Source: Natrinema versiforme
GTDB lineage: Archaea > Halobacteriota > Halobacteria > Halobacteriales > Natrialbaceae
NCBI RefSeq assembly: GCF_005576615.1
Contig: NZ_CP040331.1
Span: 428,103 to 492,102, forward strand
Length of the DNA stretch: 64,000 bases
Direction: 5' to 3'
Shown here: positions 17,548 through 27,970 of the stretch, one piece after another
Layout of the letters: each line of letters begins with the position of its first letter
Position numbering within the stretch: the stretch's first letter is position 1
Notes under the pieces: model-generated
The model's input: the letters and a program-made list of their open reading frames with translations, nothing else
Told to the model about the DNA's origin: nothing
The model's database searches: none
Translations under genes and position numbers: made by a program

Positions 17548-18564
17548 AACGCAGTGGATCATCTCGACGAAATCTCTGTCGAGGAATTGCAAGATGCCCT
17601 CGACAACGTGGAGGGGAAGAAGCCGTCACAGCGACTCCTTAGCGGCAATAGCGTACAAAAACGGCGTCACGAAGACTGAGCTAGCTGAATAGTACGACGC
17701 TCAGCGACGGACGGTCTACAGCTGGCTCAAGCGACTCGATACTGACGAGTCGTTTGAGCAGGCCGTAACTGATGCTCATCGATCTAGGAGAAAACGAAAG
17801 GTTTCAGAAAAAGATTAGAAAGAATTCAAAGAAACTGTCTAGGACTCACCTGCGGACGTTGGGTTCGACGCCCCGGCGTGGACGCCGGCACTCGTCCAGC
17901 AATATCTTGATGAGACCTACGATGTCGAGTATTCAATCCCGAGCTGTCGGCGGTTGCTCGAAGAAGCGGGATTGAGCTATCAAAAAACCCCGCCGTACAG
18001 CCGCCGAAGCTGAGGCTGATGAGCAAGAAACGTTACGCGAGGAGCTTGAAAAAGCGGCGGGAAATGGACGCCACAGTAGTCTGCATCGATCAAGCCAAGA
18101 AATATGTCCAAGTCGAGCCGCGTGCTGCGTGGTTTTCTCGCGATACGCGGCCGTCTGTCGAATTATCCGGCCAACGCGACTGGACGTGTCTCTTAGGCGC
18201 GATTACTGAGGACGGTGATCGCTTTTTCTCTTGATTCGAAGAGTACCTTACCGCCGACCACGCGAGACATTTCATTCTCACATTATGCTAAGAGTTTGAA
18301 GATGACTTGATCATTGTGTTAGATGGAGCGCCGTACTTTCAGGTGTCGGCCGTCACGAACCTGACGGCCCGTGACGACTCCGCCTTCGTCACGTTACCGG
18401 CGTATTCACCGGGACTCAATCCGGTCGAAGAGTGCTGGCGACAGTTGCAAACAGCTCTCAGCAACCGGTTCTTCGACTCACTTGGCGAGCTAACAACAGC
18501 GATCAATACCTCTCTTGAGCAACTCTCTGTACCAAAAGCGAGCGATCATTTCTAACGCCTGCTA
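17548..18564 (+). pseudogene. IS630 transposase and element, copy 2, heavily decayed
   Basis: Homologous along its length to copy 1: GTG start MDHLDEISVEELQDALDNVE, a one-base insertion near 17640, TAG after ELAE, further stops near 17815 and 17839, another frameshift near 17985, then the same +1 frame change before EMDATVVCIDQAKK, a TGA at 18232-18234 and TAA near 18290, ending PKASDHF. The right end TTAGGCG-like terminus followed by TA (18565-18566) is present; the left terminal repeat is missing. Inactive. Confidence 0.85.
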
Positions 18565-18873
18565 TAGGGACGGGACATTCTCAGATTAACGATACCGTGA
18601 GTGTGGCCCGACTATTCTCGAGCGCTGCCCACCGACGAAATTCGTGACCAGCCTCATTGAATGCACCGCAGCGGGGGCACTCCTGTCCGGACCCTATAAA
18701 CAGGGCTTAACCCAATCGTGTTCGGTCCTCCAGCAGAGGGACTGTTTCAGCGGATTTATACTGTATCGATAGATAACTCTCGTAGATGGTAAATAACCAG
18801 TAACAATCTCCAATAGAAACTATTATGTGACACCAATAATGAGTGTTCAGTGCTTACATTAGGTCACGAAATA

Positions 18874-19155
18874 ATGTTGCGCAAGACTGCTCACACACGA
18901 ATTCCGGTCATATCTGCCAACGCGGTGTTTCTCAGGTGGAGTAGCAGTACCATTGTCCCCAGATTCGATCGAGACGCACTGATTACAGGATTGACCGGTT
19001 GCAATAGCGGTCCCCGAGACTGCGACGTACTGGTTGCCGATGTGAGTCGTGGCAGAAAATACGACCTTGAGGGCCTGATTGCATCGCTGTCCAACGAGGA
19101 GACCTATCAGCCACAGCCTGATGCACTCCACACAGATATTGCCACATATGAGTAA
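18874..19155 (+). CDS. Hypothetical ORF preceding the secretion cluster
   Basis: From ATG 18874 (MLRKTAHTRIPVISANAVFL) to TAA 19153-19155, 93 residues, overlapping the next gene's start by 8 bp as neighbouring cluster genes do. The C-terminal half (DCDVLVADVSRGRKYDLEGL) is acidic and plausible. No family recognised and the composition of the first half is not typical, so it may not be a gene. 18567-18873 upstream holds nothing I can identify. Confidence 0.3.
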   Translation: MLRKTAHTRIPVISANAVFLRWSSSTIVPRFDRDALITGLTGCNSGPRDCDVLVADVSRGRKYDLEGLIASLSNEETYQPQPDALHTDIATYE

Positions 19156-19615
19156 TGGTCCCGATCCCGATTCCGTCGAACAGTCTGCCAAACGTCCTGA
19201 TGAGCAATCCACGTTCTCGGATCAGTTCCGAGCCCTGTCCGCCCGAGTGTTTCCGAAGGTGCTTCCGGTCGCCATGTGGATCGCATTCTTCGTCATTATG
19301 ACTGGCTCAGTGACTGCCCAGTCGGATGTCGGTGATGTCTACTGTGGAACTGGCGTCGAAACAGGGATCACCATCGTCTTTGGAGCAATTGCTGGGCTTG
19401 GACTCCCTGCGACGGGCTTCTATGTCTGTCGAGCGGGGCTCTCGTACATGCGTGCGGGTGGTAATCCCGAGAAAAAGAACACTGCCAAAGAGCGACTGGT
19501 GATGTCGGGTATTGGCTTCGGGATTATCGTCCTTGCGCTCATCTCGCCCGAACTCATCGGCAATGTTGGAAGTCAGATGGGATTCGAGTTCTCGAGTTGC
19601 GTGCAGCCATTCTGA
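19148..19615 (+). CDS. Pilin-like small membrane protein of T4SS cluster
   Basis: 155 residues from ATG 19148. A hydrophilic N terminus is followed by a hydrophobic segment at about 38-57 (LPVAMWIAFFVIMTGSVTAQ) that may be a cleaved signal, then two further membrane helices around 70-90 and 118-138 with a basic GGNPEKKNTAKER loop. This two-helix, loop-in-cytoplasm layout is that of VirB2/TrbC-type pilins or small ICE membrane proteins, and the position ahead of VirB6- and VirB4-like genes agrees. The identity is inferred from layout only. The first gene of the cluster with good support. Confidence 0.6.
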   Translation: MSNGPDPDSVEQSAKRPDEQSTFSDQFRALSARVFPKVLPVAMWIAFFVIMTGSVTAQSDVGDVYCGTGVETGITIVFGAIAGLGLPATGFYVCRAGLSYMRAGGNPEKKNTAKERLVMSGIGFGIIVLALISPELIGNVGSQMGFEFSSCVQPF

Positions 19616-19626
19616 CCTCTTCACAG

Positions 19627-21390
19627 ATGGCCACACCTCGTTCGATGCTCGTCGTGCTTGCCCTCCTCGGCACAAGTACCCTCTTGGGTGGCCTTGCGAG
19701 CACCACAACTCTCGCAGTAGATTCGAACTCGAGTACAGCGGTCCCCACTGACGGGTCTGATCACGGCGTCAACGAGTCGCGGTTTCAGTTGCTGTGGTCA
19801 GAAGATATAGAGCAGGAAAACCTCTCGAGCGACGATTTCGATGCAAACGCGTCGTCGTCTGAAGAATTCACACAGCGGCTCTCGAGGTCGACGGACTATT
19901 TGTTCGACAACCCGATCGAGGATGTCGAACAGTGGAATAGCGGCGATTTCGGTGAGTATGATGCTGGTGATACAGCGATGTCAGTTCATCCGGAGTTGGC
20001 AGACCTTGACGATGAACGGTACATCAAAGATGCACACGCCAGCATCTTCGCTGTTCAGCCGTCGACGGTCCTCCAGTCGGGTACCGAGTCGACCACATAT
20101 ATCGCACCGAAAGGCGAGGTACTTGCGACAGCTGATTATCGAGTCGCGGTTCCAGACGATCGTGAGAGCGGTCCAGTACGTGAGAAGTGGTCCCTCGAGG
20201 AAGCTGAACTCGATGGGGTTGAGCTACGGGTCGATGGTCAGCAACTCGATTCCAACACTAGTCACCAGTCTACCCTCGAGTATAGCGGCCTGTCAGGCGA
20301 CCCAACGCTGACAGTTGCGGTGGATATCGCTGCTCAACTCCGCCACGAACGGCGGACGTGTGACGAGTATAATCAGAGTACGGACTCCTGTGATGGCTCG
20401 TGGGAGACAGAACTCACCCATCCGTCCGACCAACTCACAGTAACCGACTCGCGCAACACCACTGTCAATCGACTCGACACTGCCACTGGAACCCAGACGA
20501 CGTTCGAAACCGATGATGAGCAGACAGGCGCTGTCGTTCATCCGGGTGCCGTCTGGTCGACGATTGAGATCGACGATGTCACACGAGTTCGCGGGAACTG
20601 GCGCTTCTATGCCGCCGGTGACACCGGCTGGCACACGATGGTCTCACGGACAGAGACCGGGACGACTCGAGCAAATTCTACAGTGCGTCCGGCACAGCTC
20701 TATGCGGTCCCCATGCAGGCAGAACCGGATGTCTCGAGCAACGTGCCGGATGCGGTCGAACCACCGCTCGAGATCGAAGACGCCTGGGGGAGTGAACATG
20801 CTGGGCCGCCCCTAGCTGAGGCAATCGACGTTACTCCTGTCGATCAGTACGTGAACTCATCGTCCGTGGCACTGCAGTCGGAATCGATTACAGCCGATTC
20901 GTTCGACACGGTCACCGTTCACGGCATTGTTCGCGGCCAGTCACAAACAGTCTCGCTCGCGGACGACGGCATCGTTCGCGAAACCAATCTCAATCTGACC
21001 GTGCTCAAGGCCGATTCCTCGGGAGCGGTCGTCGAAGCAACAGTGACGGAAAACGCAACTGGAGAGCCAGTGACGACTGGGCGCGTGGAAGTCGGCAACC
21101 AATCGGCTCCCGTCAACGCCAGTGGCATGGCTCAACTCCACCTCGAGGAGCGGCCATCGCTTGTAGTCGATGGAACGTATGTTGCTGAGGATTGGTGGCG
21201 TGCAGAGACGATGTACGCTACTGCAGAGGATCGATCGAAGATCCCGCCGAAGTATCCGAAGTTCGCTCAACTCGTCCAGTTAGCACTCGTAACGCTGCTC
21301 TGGTTCCTCCCAGTTGCCTTGGCCGTCTACGGGTTTGACTACCTGACTGGCGGCACGTTCCTTGGACTCACAGATACCCATGACCGATAA
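19627..21390 (+). CDS. Large secreted/anchored protein of T4SS cluster
   Basis: 587 residues from ATG 19627, 11 bp after the previous stop. A Sec-type signal peptide (MLVVLALLGTSTLLGGLAST) is followed by a large acidic extracellular part rich in Ser/Thr and N-x-S/T sites, with a possible Ig-like region near 440-520, and a C-terminal membrane helix (LVQLALVTLLWFLPVALAVY). It is likely a surface component of the conjugation machine. A cysteine pair (RTCDEYNQSTDSCDG) could form a disulfide. The next gene overlaps by 11 bp. No family recognised. Confidence 0.65.
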   Translation: MATPRSMLVVLALLGTSTLLGGLASTTTLAVDSNSSTAVPTDGSDHGVNESRFQLLWSEDIEQENLSSDDFDANASSSEEFTQRLSRSTDYLFDNPIEDVEQWNSGDFGEYDAGDTAMSVHPELADLDDERYIKDAHASIFAVQPSTVLQSGTESTTYIAPKGEVLATADYRVAVPDDRESGPVREKWSLEEAELDGVELRVDGQQLDSNTSHQSTLEYSGLSGDPTLTVAVDIAAQLRHERRTCDEYNQSTDSCDGSWETELTHPSDQLTVTDSRNTTVNRLDTATGTQTTFETDDEQTGAVVHPGAVWSTIEIDDVTRVRGNWRFYAAGDTGWHTMVSRTETGTTRANSTVRPAQLYAVPMQAEPDVSSNVPDAVEPPLEIEDAWGSEHAGPPLAEAIDVTPVDQYVNSSSVALQSESITADSFDTVTVHGIVRGQSQTVSLADDGIVRETNLNLTVLKADSSGAVVEATVTENATGEPVTTGRVEVGNQSAPVNASGMAQLHLEERPSLVVDGTYVAEDWWRAETMYATAEDRSKIPPKYPKFAQLVQLALVTLLWFLPVALAVYGFDYLTGGTFLGLTDTHDR

Positions 21391-22255
21391 CAATCCAACT
21401 CACGAGAGTTGTATCGCCCGCCGATCAGTGCTTGCCAGCATCGGACTGAGTACCGCTGCACTTGCTGGCTGTATGTCGGACTCCTCCACAAATCCGTCGA
21501 ACAACAGTACAGCGGATGGAACCGGACTCAGCACTGAAGATAGCGATGTCTTCGCGACCGTCGAGATGAACGAGCAGAATCTCGAGGTCGAAGTCACTGG
21601 GGAGAGTTCGACTGCGTTCATCAACCTCGTCGATCCGAATGGCGAGTTATTCGACCAAGCCCGTCTCGAGGGAGATGACACCGAAGCCTCGTTCGAGATT
21701 CTCGGCAGGTATGAAGACGATCTCCCGACTGGCAAGTACGAACTCGTTGCCCTCGAGAGTCTTGAGAGCGATGATCCAATCGACTCGACGACGATTTCGC
21801 TCGATGCGGAGTGCAAAATCACCGACGTGCTGTGGGCGGCAGAGAATCCAGATATGGACTGGGAGAAGAGATCTTCTGCTTGGGAAGCCCATGCTGCTGT
21901 CGTCATCGAAAACAAGGGAACGATTCCGTCCGTACTGACCGAACTCGAGTGGGCAGGAGCTCCAGTTGCTCGCCTTCAATCGAAGGACGCCCAATCATAC
22001 TATCACGAAGTCCGTTTGTCACCTGGAGAAACAACTGTCTATTCAGAGGGTCCAGTTTATCGGACTGAAAATTCGATTCAGTCACTTGATTGTGGAGAAT
22101 ACGGGACGGAATCGATGACCGTGACGGCCATCACCCAAGTTGGACCAGATCCGTCGTTTACTCAGCAAATCGAGTATGGTAGTGAGCAGTCGTGTGAGCT
22201 TGCTATTGTTGAAGGTAATCCCGATGGGTCACCCTCTGATGGAGGTGAGAACTGA
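21380..22255 (+). CDS. Tat-exported lipoprotein
   Basis: 291 residues from ATG 21380. The N terminus carries a twin-arginine motif and lipobox: RRSVLASIGLSTAALAGC, so the protein is exported folded by Tat and anchored through the Cys at about residue 26. The mature part is acidic with beta-rich segments and a Cys pair (LDAECKITDV and SLDCGEYG). It sits between the secreted protein and the VirB6-like gene, overlapping the former and touching the latter, so it is probably part of the outer face of the same apparatus. Confidence 0.75.
   Translation: MTDNNPTHESCIARRSVLASIGLSTAALAGCMSDSSTNPSNNSTADGTGLSTEDSDVFATVEMNEQNLEVEVTGESSTAFINLVDPNGELFDQARLEGDDTEASFEILGRYEDDLPTGKYELVALESLESDDPIDSTTISLDAECKITDVLWAAENPDMDWEKRSSAWEAHAAVVIENKGTIPSVLTELEWAGAPVARLQSKDAQSYYHEVRLSPGETTVYSEGPVYRTENSIQSLDCGEYGTESMTVTAITQVGPDPSFTQQIEYGSEQSCELAIVEGNPDGSPSDGGEN
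22242..22249 (+). promoter_or_regulatory. Shine-Dalgarno site of VirB6-like gene
   Basis: GGAGGTGA lies 6 bp before ATG 22256, a strong Shine-Dalgarno match. It is inside the end of the lipoprotein gene, as expected for internal cistrons of a polycistronic haloarchaeal message. Confidence 0.6.
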
Positions 22256-23464
22256 ATGCCATGGCTGCAGGATCAAGTTGAGGATGGGATTGAGAGCATT
22301 CTTCAGGACTTCACTGATGCCCTTCTCGGTCTTGTGAACGATATCTACGGGACGCTCTTAGAACCAATTGTCGGCGTTCCATCACCAAGATCTGATTCTG
22401 GGTATATGGTCGTTGGGGCGCCGGATAATTCACCATGGACTGATCTCTACCAAGATGTTTACTTAGCATACATTATGCCGTTAGCGATCATGCTGGTCGT
22501 GATCGCGTTCGCGTTCGTTGGGCTTCGCGCAGGCTCGATGAGTTCATATCGCCGAAAGCGCCTCTTGAGGCGCCTAGTAATCGTGTTCATGGGAACATTC
22601 GTTTGGTTCCCCTTGGTCTCAATCCCACTCCAGTTCATCGATGCTATTGGGACTACAATAGCGCCTGTAGACGATATGTCTGCAGGGCTTGGTGGGCTCA
22701 TCCAGTCCTCACTTGGAGGGATGTTCACCATCCTCGCGATGGTCGTTATATCGAACTTTTTCTTAGTAGTTGCAGGATTTGTCGTAGCCCTCCGTTGGAT
22801 TGCAGTCTTAGTGTTGACACCCTTGATGCCGTTATTGGGTGTCCTCTGGGCAATGGAAATTTGGCCGTTCAATTCGGCTGCAAATATGGCTCGTCGTGCT
22901 GCTGGGATGTATCCTGGAATTGTGCTTGCCGGAATTCCACCTGCAATCATTTTCAGGTTTGGCTGGGAAGTCGGTGGCATTGAATCGACAGCAGACGGTC
23001 TCTTTTCCCTCTTTGTTGGACTGACGCTGATTCCTGCCGCGATCATCACGATGATTATGACCGTTTACTGGAGTAGTCCCGCCGTCCGGACGATCGCTCA
23101 GAAGAGTGTCACTGCCACGAATCCGGCATCGGCTGCTGGTGGAGCTAGCAAAGCAAAAGCTGCATCTGGGAGTGCCGTGCGTGGCGCCCGAAACGTCCAC
23201 CGGGGCTACGCAAACGGAAAGTACGGTCCGGTGACCAAAACCGGGCAGACGAAACTCGAGAACAGCAACTCGAAAGCGTACAAGCTGGGTCAATCAGCGA
23301 ACTCGACGAAAGCCCATGCACGCCAGTATAACACCCTCCGGAAATCGGATTCGGGCCGGATGCGCGATAAAGCCAAAGACGACGCCAAACAGGTCACACG
23401 AAAAACGTCAACCAAAGCCAAGCAAGGCCTCAGAAACACCAAAGAAAAGGTTTCGAGGTGGTGA
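22256..23464 (+). CDS. VirB6/TrbL-like polytopic membrane protein
   Basis: 402 residues. Six or so hydrophobic segments lie between residues about 65 and 270 (for example AYIMPLAIMLVVIAFAFVGL, FFLVVAGFVVAL and GLTLIPAAIITMIMTVYW), followed by a long basic, Ala/Ser/Gly/Lys-rich cytoplasmic tail of about 120 residues. This arrangement matches VirB6/TrbL-type channel proteins of type IV secretion. It starts directly after the lipoprotein stop with a strong Shine-Dalgarno site and precedes VirB4. Confidence 0.72.
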   Translation: MPWLQDQVEDGIESILQDFTDALLGLVNDIYGTLLEPIVGVPSPRSDSGYMVVGAPDNSPWTDLYQDVYLAYIMPLAIMLVVIAFAFVGLRAGSMSSYRRKRLLRRLVIVFMGTFVWFPLVSIPLQFIDAIGTTIAPVDDMSAGLGGLIQSSLGGMFTILAMVVISNFFLVVAGFVVALRWIAVLVLTPLMPLLGVLWAMEIWPFNSAANMARRAAGMYPGIVLAGIPPAIIFRFGWEVGGIESTADGLFSLFVGLTLIPAAIITMIMTVYWSSPAVRTIAQKSVTATNPASAAGGASKAKAASGSAVRGARNVHRGYANGKYGPVTKTGQTKLENSNSKAYKLGQSANSTKAHARQYNTLRKSDSGRMRDKAKDDAKQVTRKTSTKAKQGLRNTKEKVSRW

Positions 23465-23469
23465 TTCAG

Positions 23470-26400
23470 ATGAGCTCGAATACAGCAGATAGCGAGTACA
23501 ACGCACGGAAAATTCATCAATCACTGGGTGGCACGACAGCGTTCTTCCAGGGCTACACGATCGGCGAGCTCATGTTGTTTCTGACGGTGGCGTTCGTCAC
23601 CGTCATCGCAGCAACATTCGTTCCCTCTGCACTGACGATCCCGATTCTCGGATTCGGGATCATGCTCACAATCCTTCTCTTCCTCCTCCATAAGGTCAAA
23701 CCCGACTACCTCTGGCTCACCGAGTGGCTCGTCGCTCGATTCGGCTGGGCGATCAAAAACAAGGAGTACACGCACGGTGGCGAGGACAATAGCGAAGTTC
23801 GCTATCTGACCCGTCTCAATCGGGTGTATCCACACGCCATCGAACGCACCGATGACGCACTCGTCGGGGCGATGAAAGTCGAACCGGCGAATATGGCCCT
23901 CGAGGACGACGAGGCTTGGGCGAAGGCCGTGCAGTCACTTTCAGAGTTCGTCAATTCGACTGTCGACTTCCCCGTGAAGATCTACATCACCAGCCGCGAA
24001 ATCGACGAAGACGACGTCGTTCGCGAACACCAAAATCGACTTGGCGATACTGACGTTCGTTCGCGGCCAGTCCTGAAACGCCTCCTCGAGGAGTACGTTG
24101 CTGCCAACACGAATGAAAATGGGGATATCGACTCTGAAACAACGACAATCCGAGAGTACTATCTCATCACTGCGGTGACCGACAGCGACATCGAACAGTT
24201 CGATGAAACCGGTGATAGTGTACTGGCCTATCTCGCAGATGTACCAGTTCTCGGGCGACTCTTCGGTCGCTTTCAGTCTGACGAATTGAGTGAGTCCAAG
24301 CGCGACCAACTCAAAGAAGAGAAACTCGAATCGCGCCTCGCGCAACTCCGCCGAGGTGGGTCGTCGTTATACCGGTGTTCGATTAGCCCCGTCGACGCGT
24401 ATGACCTCGCTCGAGTCACGAAGGAGTACTGGACGTGCCAATCGCAAGACTATGCTGATATGACGAGCGCGATTGGGACGTTCCCAGTCGTCTCTCACGG
24501 CATCAGCGATGGTGTGCCAGCGACGCCAGATCCAGAGGATGTCCTTGATTCGATGGACGACAGTAGTGACGAAGCTGCGGACTGGGAGTACTCCCTTGAG
24601 GATCTCGATGAAGAAGACACTGCTAACGAACCGTCGATTTCCAACGCGGATCGTCTGCCGGACACGTCGACGATGTACCAGTCAGTGGTTGCCCCGTCGT
24701 CGATCGATTGGGAGACGACCTACGCCGTGATCAACGACGAGACGTTCGTTCGCACCTTCTGGATCGAACAGTTCCCCGAAGAGCCATCCGATGGACTTCT
24801 CGAGCGACTCTTACTCGAGACAGAGCTGCAGACGGATCTCAGCATCCATCTCGATCCGTTCGATAGCCAATCGGCCCAGGACATGATGGCCGACTGGATT
24901 TCGGACTTGAAGATCAACCAGCACGACTCGAACAGTCTCAAAGCCGAAGATCTGCAAGACGATATCGATCAGGCGAAGTACATGCGGTCGCTCGTCCGAG
25001 CGAACAAAGCGTCGTTCTATCGGGGTGGTGTGTTCATTCGCCTCGCTGCCGAGAGTCAGCAAGAACTCGAGAATCAGACGACTCGATTGCGCTCGATCAT
25101 CAAGGACGCACCAGCAAACTGTACGCTGAAAGTCGCGAGTCGATGGCAGGAGCGAGGACTCGCAACGACCTCACCGCTTGGTCGGAACGAACTCGGTCGC
25201 GATCGGATGTCGACGCTGACCAATCAGGCGATCGGGGCGATGTTTCCGTTCTCATCGAACTACCAGATGATGGACGACGGGATCGAATACGGCTATCACG
25301 GCCACAACGGCTCTCCAATCCGAATCAACCCGTGGAACCTCGAGACGGGCCACAGCGAACTTGTCGTCGGAATGCCAGGTGCCGGGAAAACGTTCGGTGG
25401 GATCATGCGCCACCTTCGGATGATGAAGCGGCGCACCGACACGATGCTCGTCCTTGTCGATCCAGTCGGCGGCTTCCGTGGCATTGCAGATGCCCTGAAC
25501 GCGAAGACGATCTCCGTCGGGGGCGATACGAAATTGAACCCGCTCGAGATCCGTCAGACGCCCCAGCACGTCCTCGAGTCCAGCGATGGGGTCTCTCCCC
25601 TTTCGGCGAAGAAAGACGAGGTCTACGCCGTTCTCGAGAACTTCCTCAACGCTCGTGATATCGAACTCGGGGCTGAGACAGGTGTCCTCTCGTATGTGAT
25701 CGACGAAGCCTATCGACAGGCTGGTATCGTTGAGGACGACGTCTCGACGCACACGTCGGAGAACTCGCCGACGATGCAGGATGTCCACCGGATCCTCTGT
25801 GATATCGCCGAGAATCCGGACGAGCACAACATCGCTGCATCCGAATCCGCTCGCGAACGTGCTGCACAGTATGCCGACGAACTCGCGATTGCCTTCCAAC
25901 CCTTCCGCGAGGGAGGCTCCTACGAAAACCTCTCTCATCGCTCGGAGATCGATATTCTCGAGGGTGACAACAAAGTCGTCTATATTGATCTCGGCCAGAT
26001 CGAGGGGAGTGCCTCGGGGATCGATCGGCAGACGTTCCTGATGCAACTGCTGCTGTCGACGATCTACCAGCAAGCAAAGAACACCCAACGGAACGTCGAA
26101 CTCGCGATCGACGAGGCACACTACCTCTTCGAGGATCAGGCCAATCTCGACTTCCTCGAGACGGCGTTCCGTCACCAGCGCCATGCCGGCCTCCGGATGG
26201 TCTTACTCTCTCAGACGGCCCAGGAGTTCTACGAGACCAAGCAGGCCGAGAAGATCATTGGGATGTGTCCGATCAAAGTCTTCCACAAACTCCCCGAATT
26301 GGACGACCGGACGGCCGACAAAATCGGGCTGACGAAAGAACAGCGCCAGTACGTCAGAGGTGCCGACGCCGGGAAAGCGGACCTCGGCTACAGTCAGGCA

Positions 26401-26778
26401 CTCGTTCGCGTTGAGGAACACGGCACCTATCCCTTGCACGTGGTCGCAGATGAGTTTGAGAAGCGGGTTATCGACTACGAGCCAGCGGATCAGGCCTTCA
26501 TCCAGCAGGCGATGAACGACGAGTCAGCGGAACTGCTCGCGTTCGAGGAATTCGTTGAGACCGAGGCACAGCAAAACGCGCTTGCGACCCGCCTCGACAT
26601 CACTGCTGAGACGGCGAGCAAGCTTCTCGAGGAGGATCTCACTAAGACAGAAGTCCTTGATGCAGTCGTCGAACAGGCTCTTGAGACAGAGACGGACAGC
26701 GAAGAGGCACCGATCCAGACCGATGGCGGAGCGTCAGCTCCCGAACAGCGCACAACCGAACCCGAATATGACCACTAA
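23470..26778 (+). CDS. VirB4-like conjugation ATPase with PrgI/VirB3-like N terminus
   Basis: 1102 residues. The N terminus has two membrane helices (about 30-80: YTIGELMLFLTVAFVTVIAA, then PILGFGIMLTILLFLLHKV), a VirB3/PrgI-like module fused to the ATPase. Walker A is GMPGAGKTFGG at about 635 and Walker B is VELAIDEAHYLFED at about 876; SQTAQEFYETKQAEKI fits the sensor region. VirB4 powers pilus assembly and DNA transfer at the membrane. I choose ATG 23470, which follows GAGGTG by 10 bp; a GTG at 23458 overlapping the previous stop is also possible. The C-terminal tail is acidic. Confidence 0.9.
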   Translation: MSSNTADSEYNARKIHQSLGGTTAFFQGYTIGELMLFLTVAFVTVIAATFVPSALTIPILGFGIMLTILLFLLHKVKPDYLWLTEWLVARFGWAIKNKEYTHGGEDNSEVRYLTRLNRVYPHAIERTDDALVGAMKVEPANMALEDDEAWAKAVQSLSEFVNSTVDFPVKIYITSREIDEDDVVREHQNRLGDTDVRSRPVLKRLLEEYVAANTNENGDIDSETTTIREYYLITAVTDSDIEQFDETGDSVLAYLADVPVLGRLFGRFQSDELSESKRDQLKEEKLESRLAQLRRGGSSLYRCSISPVDAYDLARVTKEYWTCQSQDYADMTSAIGTFPVVSHGISDGVPATPDPEDVLDSMDDSSDEAADWEYSLEDLDEEDTANEPSISNADRLPDTSTMYQSVVAPSSIDWETTYAVINDETFVRTFWIEQFPEEPSDGLLERLLLETELQTDLSIHLDPFDSQSAQDMMADWISDLKINQHDSNSLKAEDLQDDIDQAKYMRSLVRANKASFYRGGVFIRLAAESQQELENQTTRLRSIIKDAPANCTLKVASRWQERGLATTSPLGRNELGRDRMSTLTNQAIGAMFPFSSNYQMMDDGIEYGYHGHNGSPIRINPWNLETGHSELVVGMPGAGKTFGGIMRHLRMMKRRTDTMLVLVDPVGGFRGIADALNAKTISVGGDTKLNPLEIRQTPQHVLESSDGVSPLSAKKDEVYAVLENFLNARDIELGAETGVLSYVIDEAYRQAGIVEDDVSTHTSENSPTMQDVHRILCDIAENPDEHNIAASESARERAAQYADELAIAFQPFREGGSYENLSHRSEIDILEGDNKVVYIDLGQIEGSASGIDRQTFLMQLLLSTIYQQAKNTQRNVELAIDEAHYLFEDQANLDFLETAFRHQRHAGLRMVLLSQTAQEFYETKQAEKIIGMCPIKVFHKLPELDDRTADKIGLTKEQRQYVRGADAGKADLGYSQALVRVEEHGTYPLHVVADEFEKRVIDYEPADQAFIQQAMNDESAELLAFEEFVETEAQQNALATRLDITAETASKLLEEDLTKTEVLDAVVEQALETETDSEEAPIQTDGGASAPEQRTTEPEYDH

Positions 26779-27970
26779 GAACATGACTACGCTCAACCGT
26801 TTCACGAAACTGCTCGGTTCGTCGCCCCAGTACGAGGCGACGCAACTCGAGTTTGGAGAGGAGGGATCGTTCGTCCAGCAGCAAGCAGATACGCCAGGAC
26901 TGCTCCTTCGGATCCGCCCCTACAAGGAGAACAATGGTGTCGTGGATGGGGCCGGCGTTCTGCAATCAGTCCACGACGTGACGACGAACTTCCGCGGGAA
27001 GAATACGAGTGATCATCACTCGTTCGAAGTCTGGTTCGATGAGGGGAAAATTTCGTTCTATATGCATGCTGCTACCGAGGCAGCCGCAGACAAGTTCCGC
27101 CGGCGGGTCGGGAACAACTACGCGAACAGTGAGATTTTCCCTGTCGAAGAGGGCTATGCGTTCCCGGTCATTGATTCTGACCAGTACGTCGCCGGCGCGT
27201 GGCTCGAGATGGAGAAAATTCCGTACTATCCGATTCGCCATCACAACAGCGAAGGCTTCGAGACGGATCCCTACGGCGAGATAACGAGCGAAATGCTGTC
27301 GCTCGACGAGAGTACAGTCGTCACACAGGTTATTTTCCGGCCTGCAAAGCAGTCGTGGACCGACGGTGATAGATTCAAGCACAACAGCGTCGACGAACTC
27401 GCTCATGCACTCCGGCAGGGGACATCCGTAGGGTGGCTGAGTCCCCGAACACGACCGGCAAGCGCGAAGGACAAGCAGGCCGCAAAGACGATCGAACAGC
27501 AGCGTGGGCAACAGGCGTTCCACGTGAATATTCGCGTATTGGCGGCCTCGAGTGAACAGGTCGAGGCTGAGGCTCGAGCCCGCGGCGTTGCGGGGATGTT
27601 CAGGAAGTACTACAACGCGATCACTGAGCAGGGACTCGACGATAATCCAGTTTGGCATCGCAAAGAGCGGAAACGAGCCAAACGACTTAGACAATTCCTC
27701 TCTCGAATGCGCGACCGCGAGTGGATCGATCGCCGTATGATCATGACCGTCGACGAACTCGCCGGCGTCGCACATATCCCCAATGCGGAAATTGAGACGC
27801 CGAAGATCGACTGGCGGTACACGCAGCGTGGTGACCGGCTTCCATCGGATGGGTCTCGATACGATGCTGAGGAGTCACCGGTTGGTGGTCAGACATCCGG
27901 TGTGCCCGACGAGGCAGCAGTTCCCGTTGATGGCCCTACTCGCAATCGGGAGGGATACGATGGTATTTGA
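26768..27970 (+). CDS. N-terminal half of a split TraG/HerA-type transfer ATPase (DUF8128-like)
   Basis: 400 residues from ATG 26768, overlapping VirB4 by 11 bp. There is no P-loop. The last conserved part is MTVDELAGVAHIPNAEIETP, the linker motif that in single-chain conjugation ATPases joins the N-terminal domain to the ATPase core. The downstream gene overlaps by 11 bp and supplies that core. I infer the two act as one split enzyme. A reading starting at 26555 is a shadow of VirB4. Confidence 0.72.
   Translation: MTTKNMTTLNRFTKLLGSSPQYEATQLEFGEEGSFVQQQADTPGLLLRIRPYKENNGVVDGAGVLQSVHDVTTNFRGKNTSDHHSFEVWFDEGKISFYMHAATEAAADKFRRRVGNNYANSEIFPVEEGYAFPVIDSDQYVAGAWLEMEKIPYYPIRHHNSEGFETDPYGEITSEMLSLDESTVVTQVIFRPAKQSWTDGDRFKHNSVDELAHALRQGTSVGWLSPRTRPASAKDKQAAKTIEQQRGQQAFHVNIRVLAASSEQVEAEARARGVAGMFRKYYNAITEQGLDDNPVWHRKERKRAKRLRQFLSRMRDREWIDRRMIMTVDELAGVAHIPNAEIETPKIDWRYTQRGDRLPSDGSRYDAEESPVGGQTSGVPDEAAVPVDGPTRNREGYDGI

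Noticed and set aside
25252..26184. 310-codon open frame on the minus strand
   Set aside because: Antisense to the VirB4 Walker A and B motifs; arises from GC-rich third positions.
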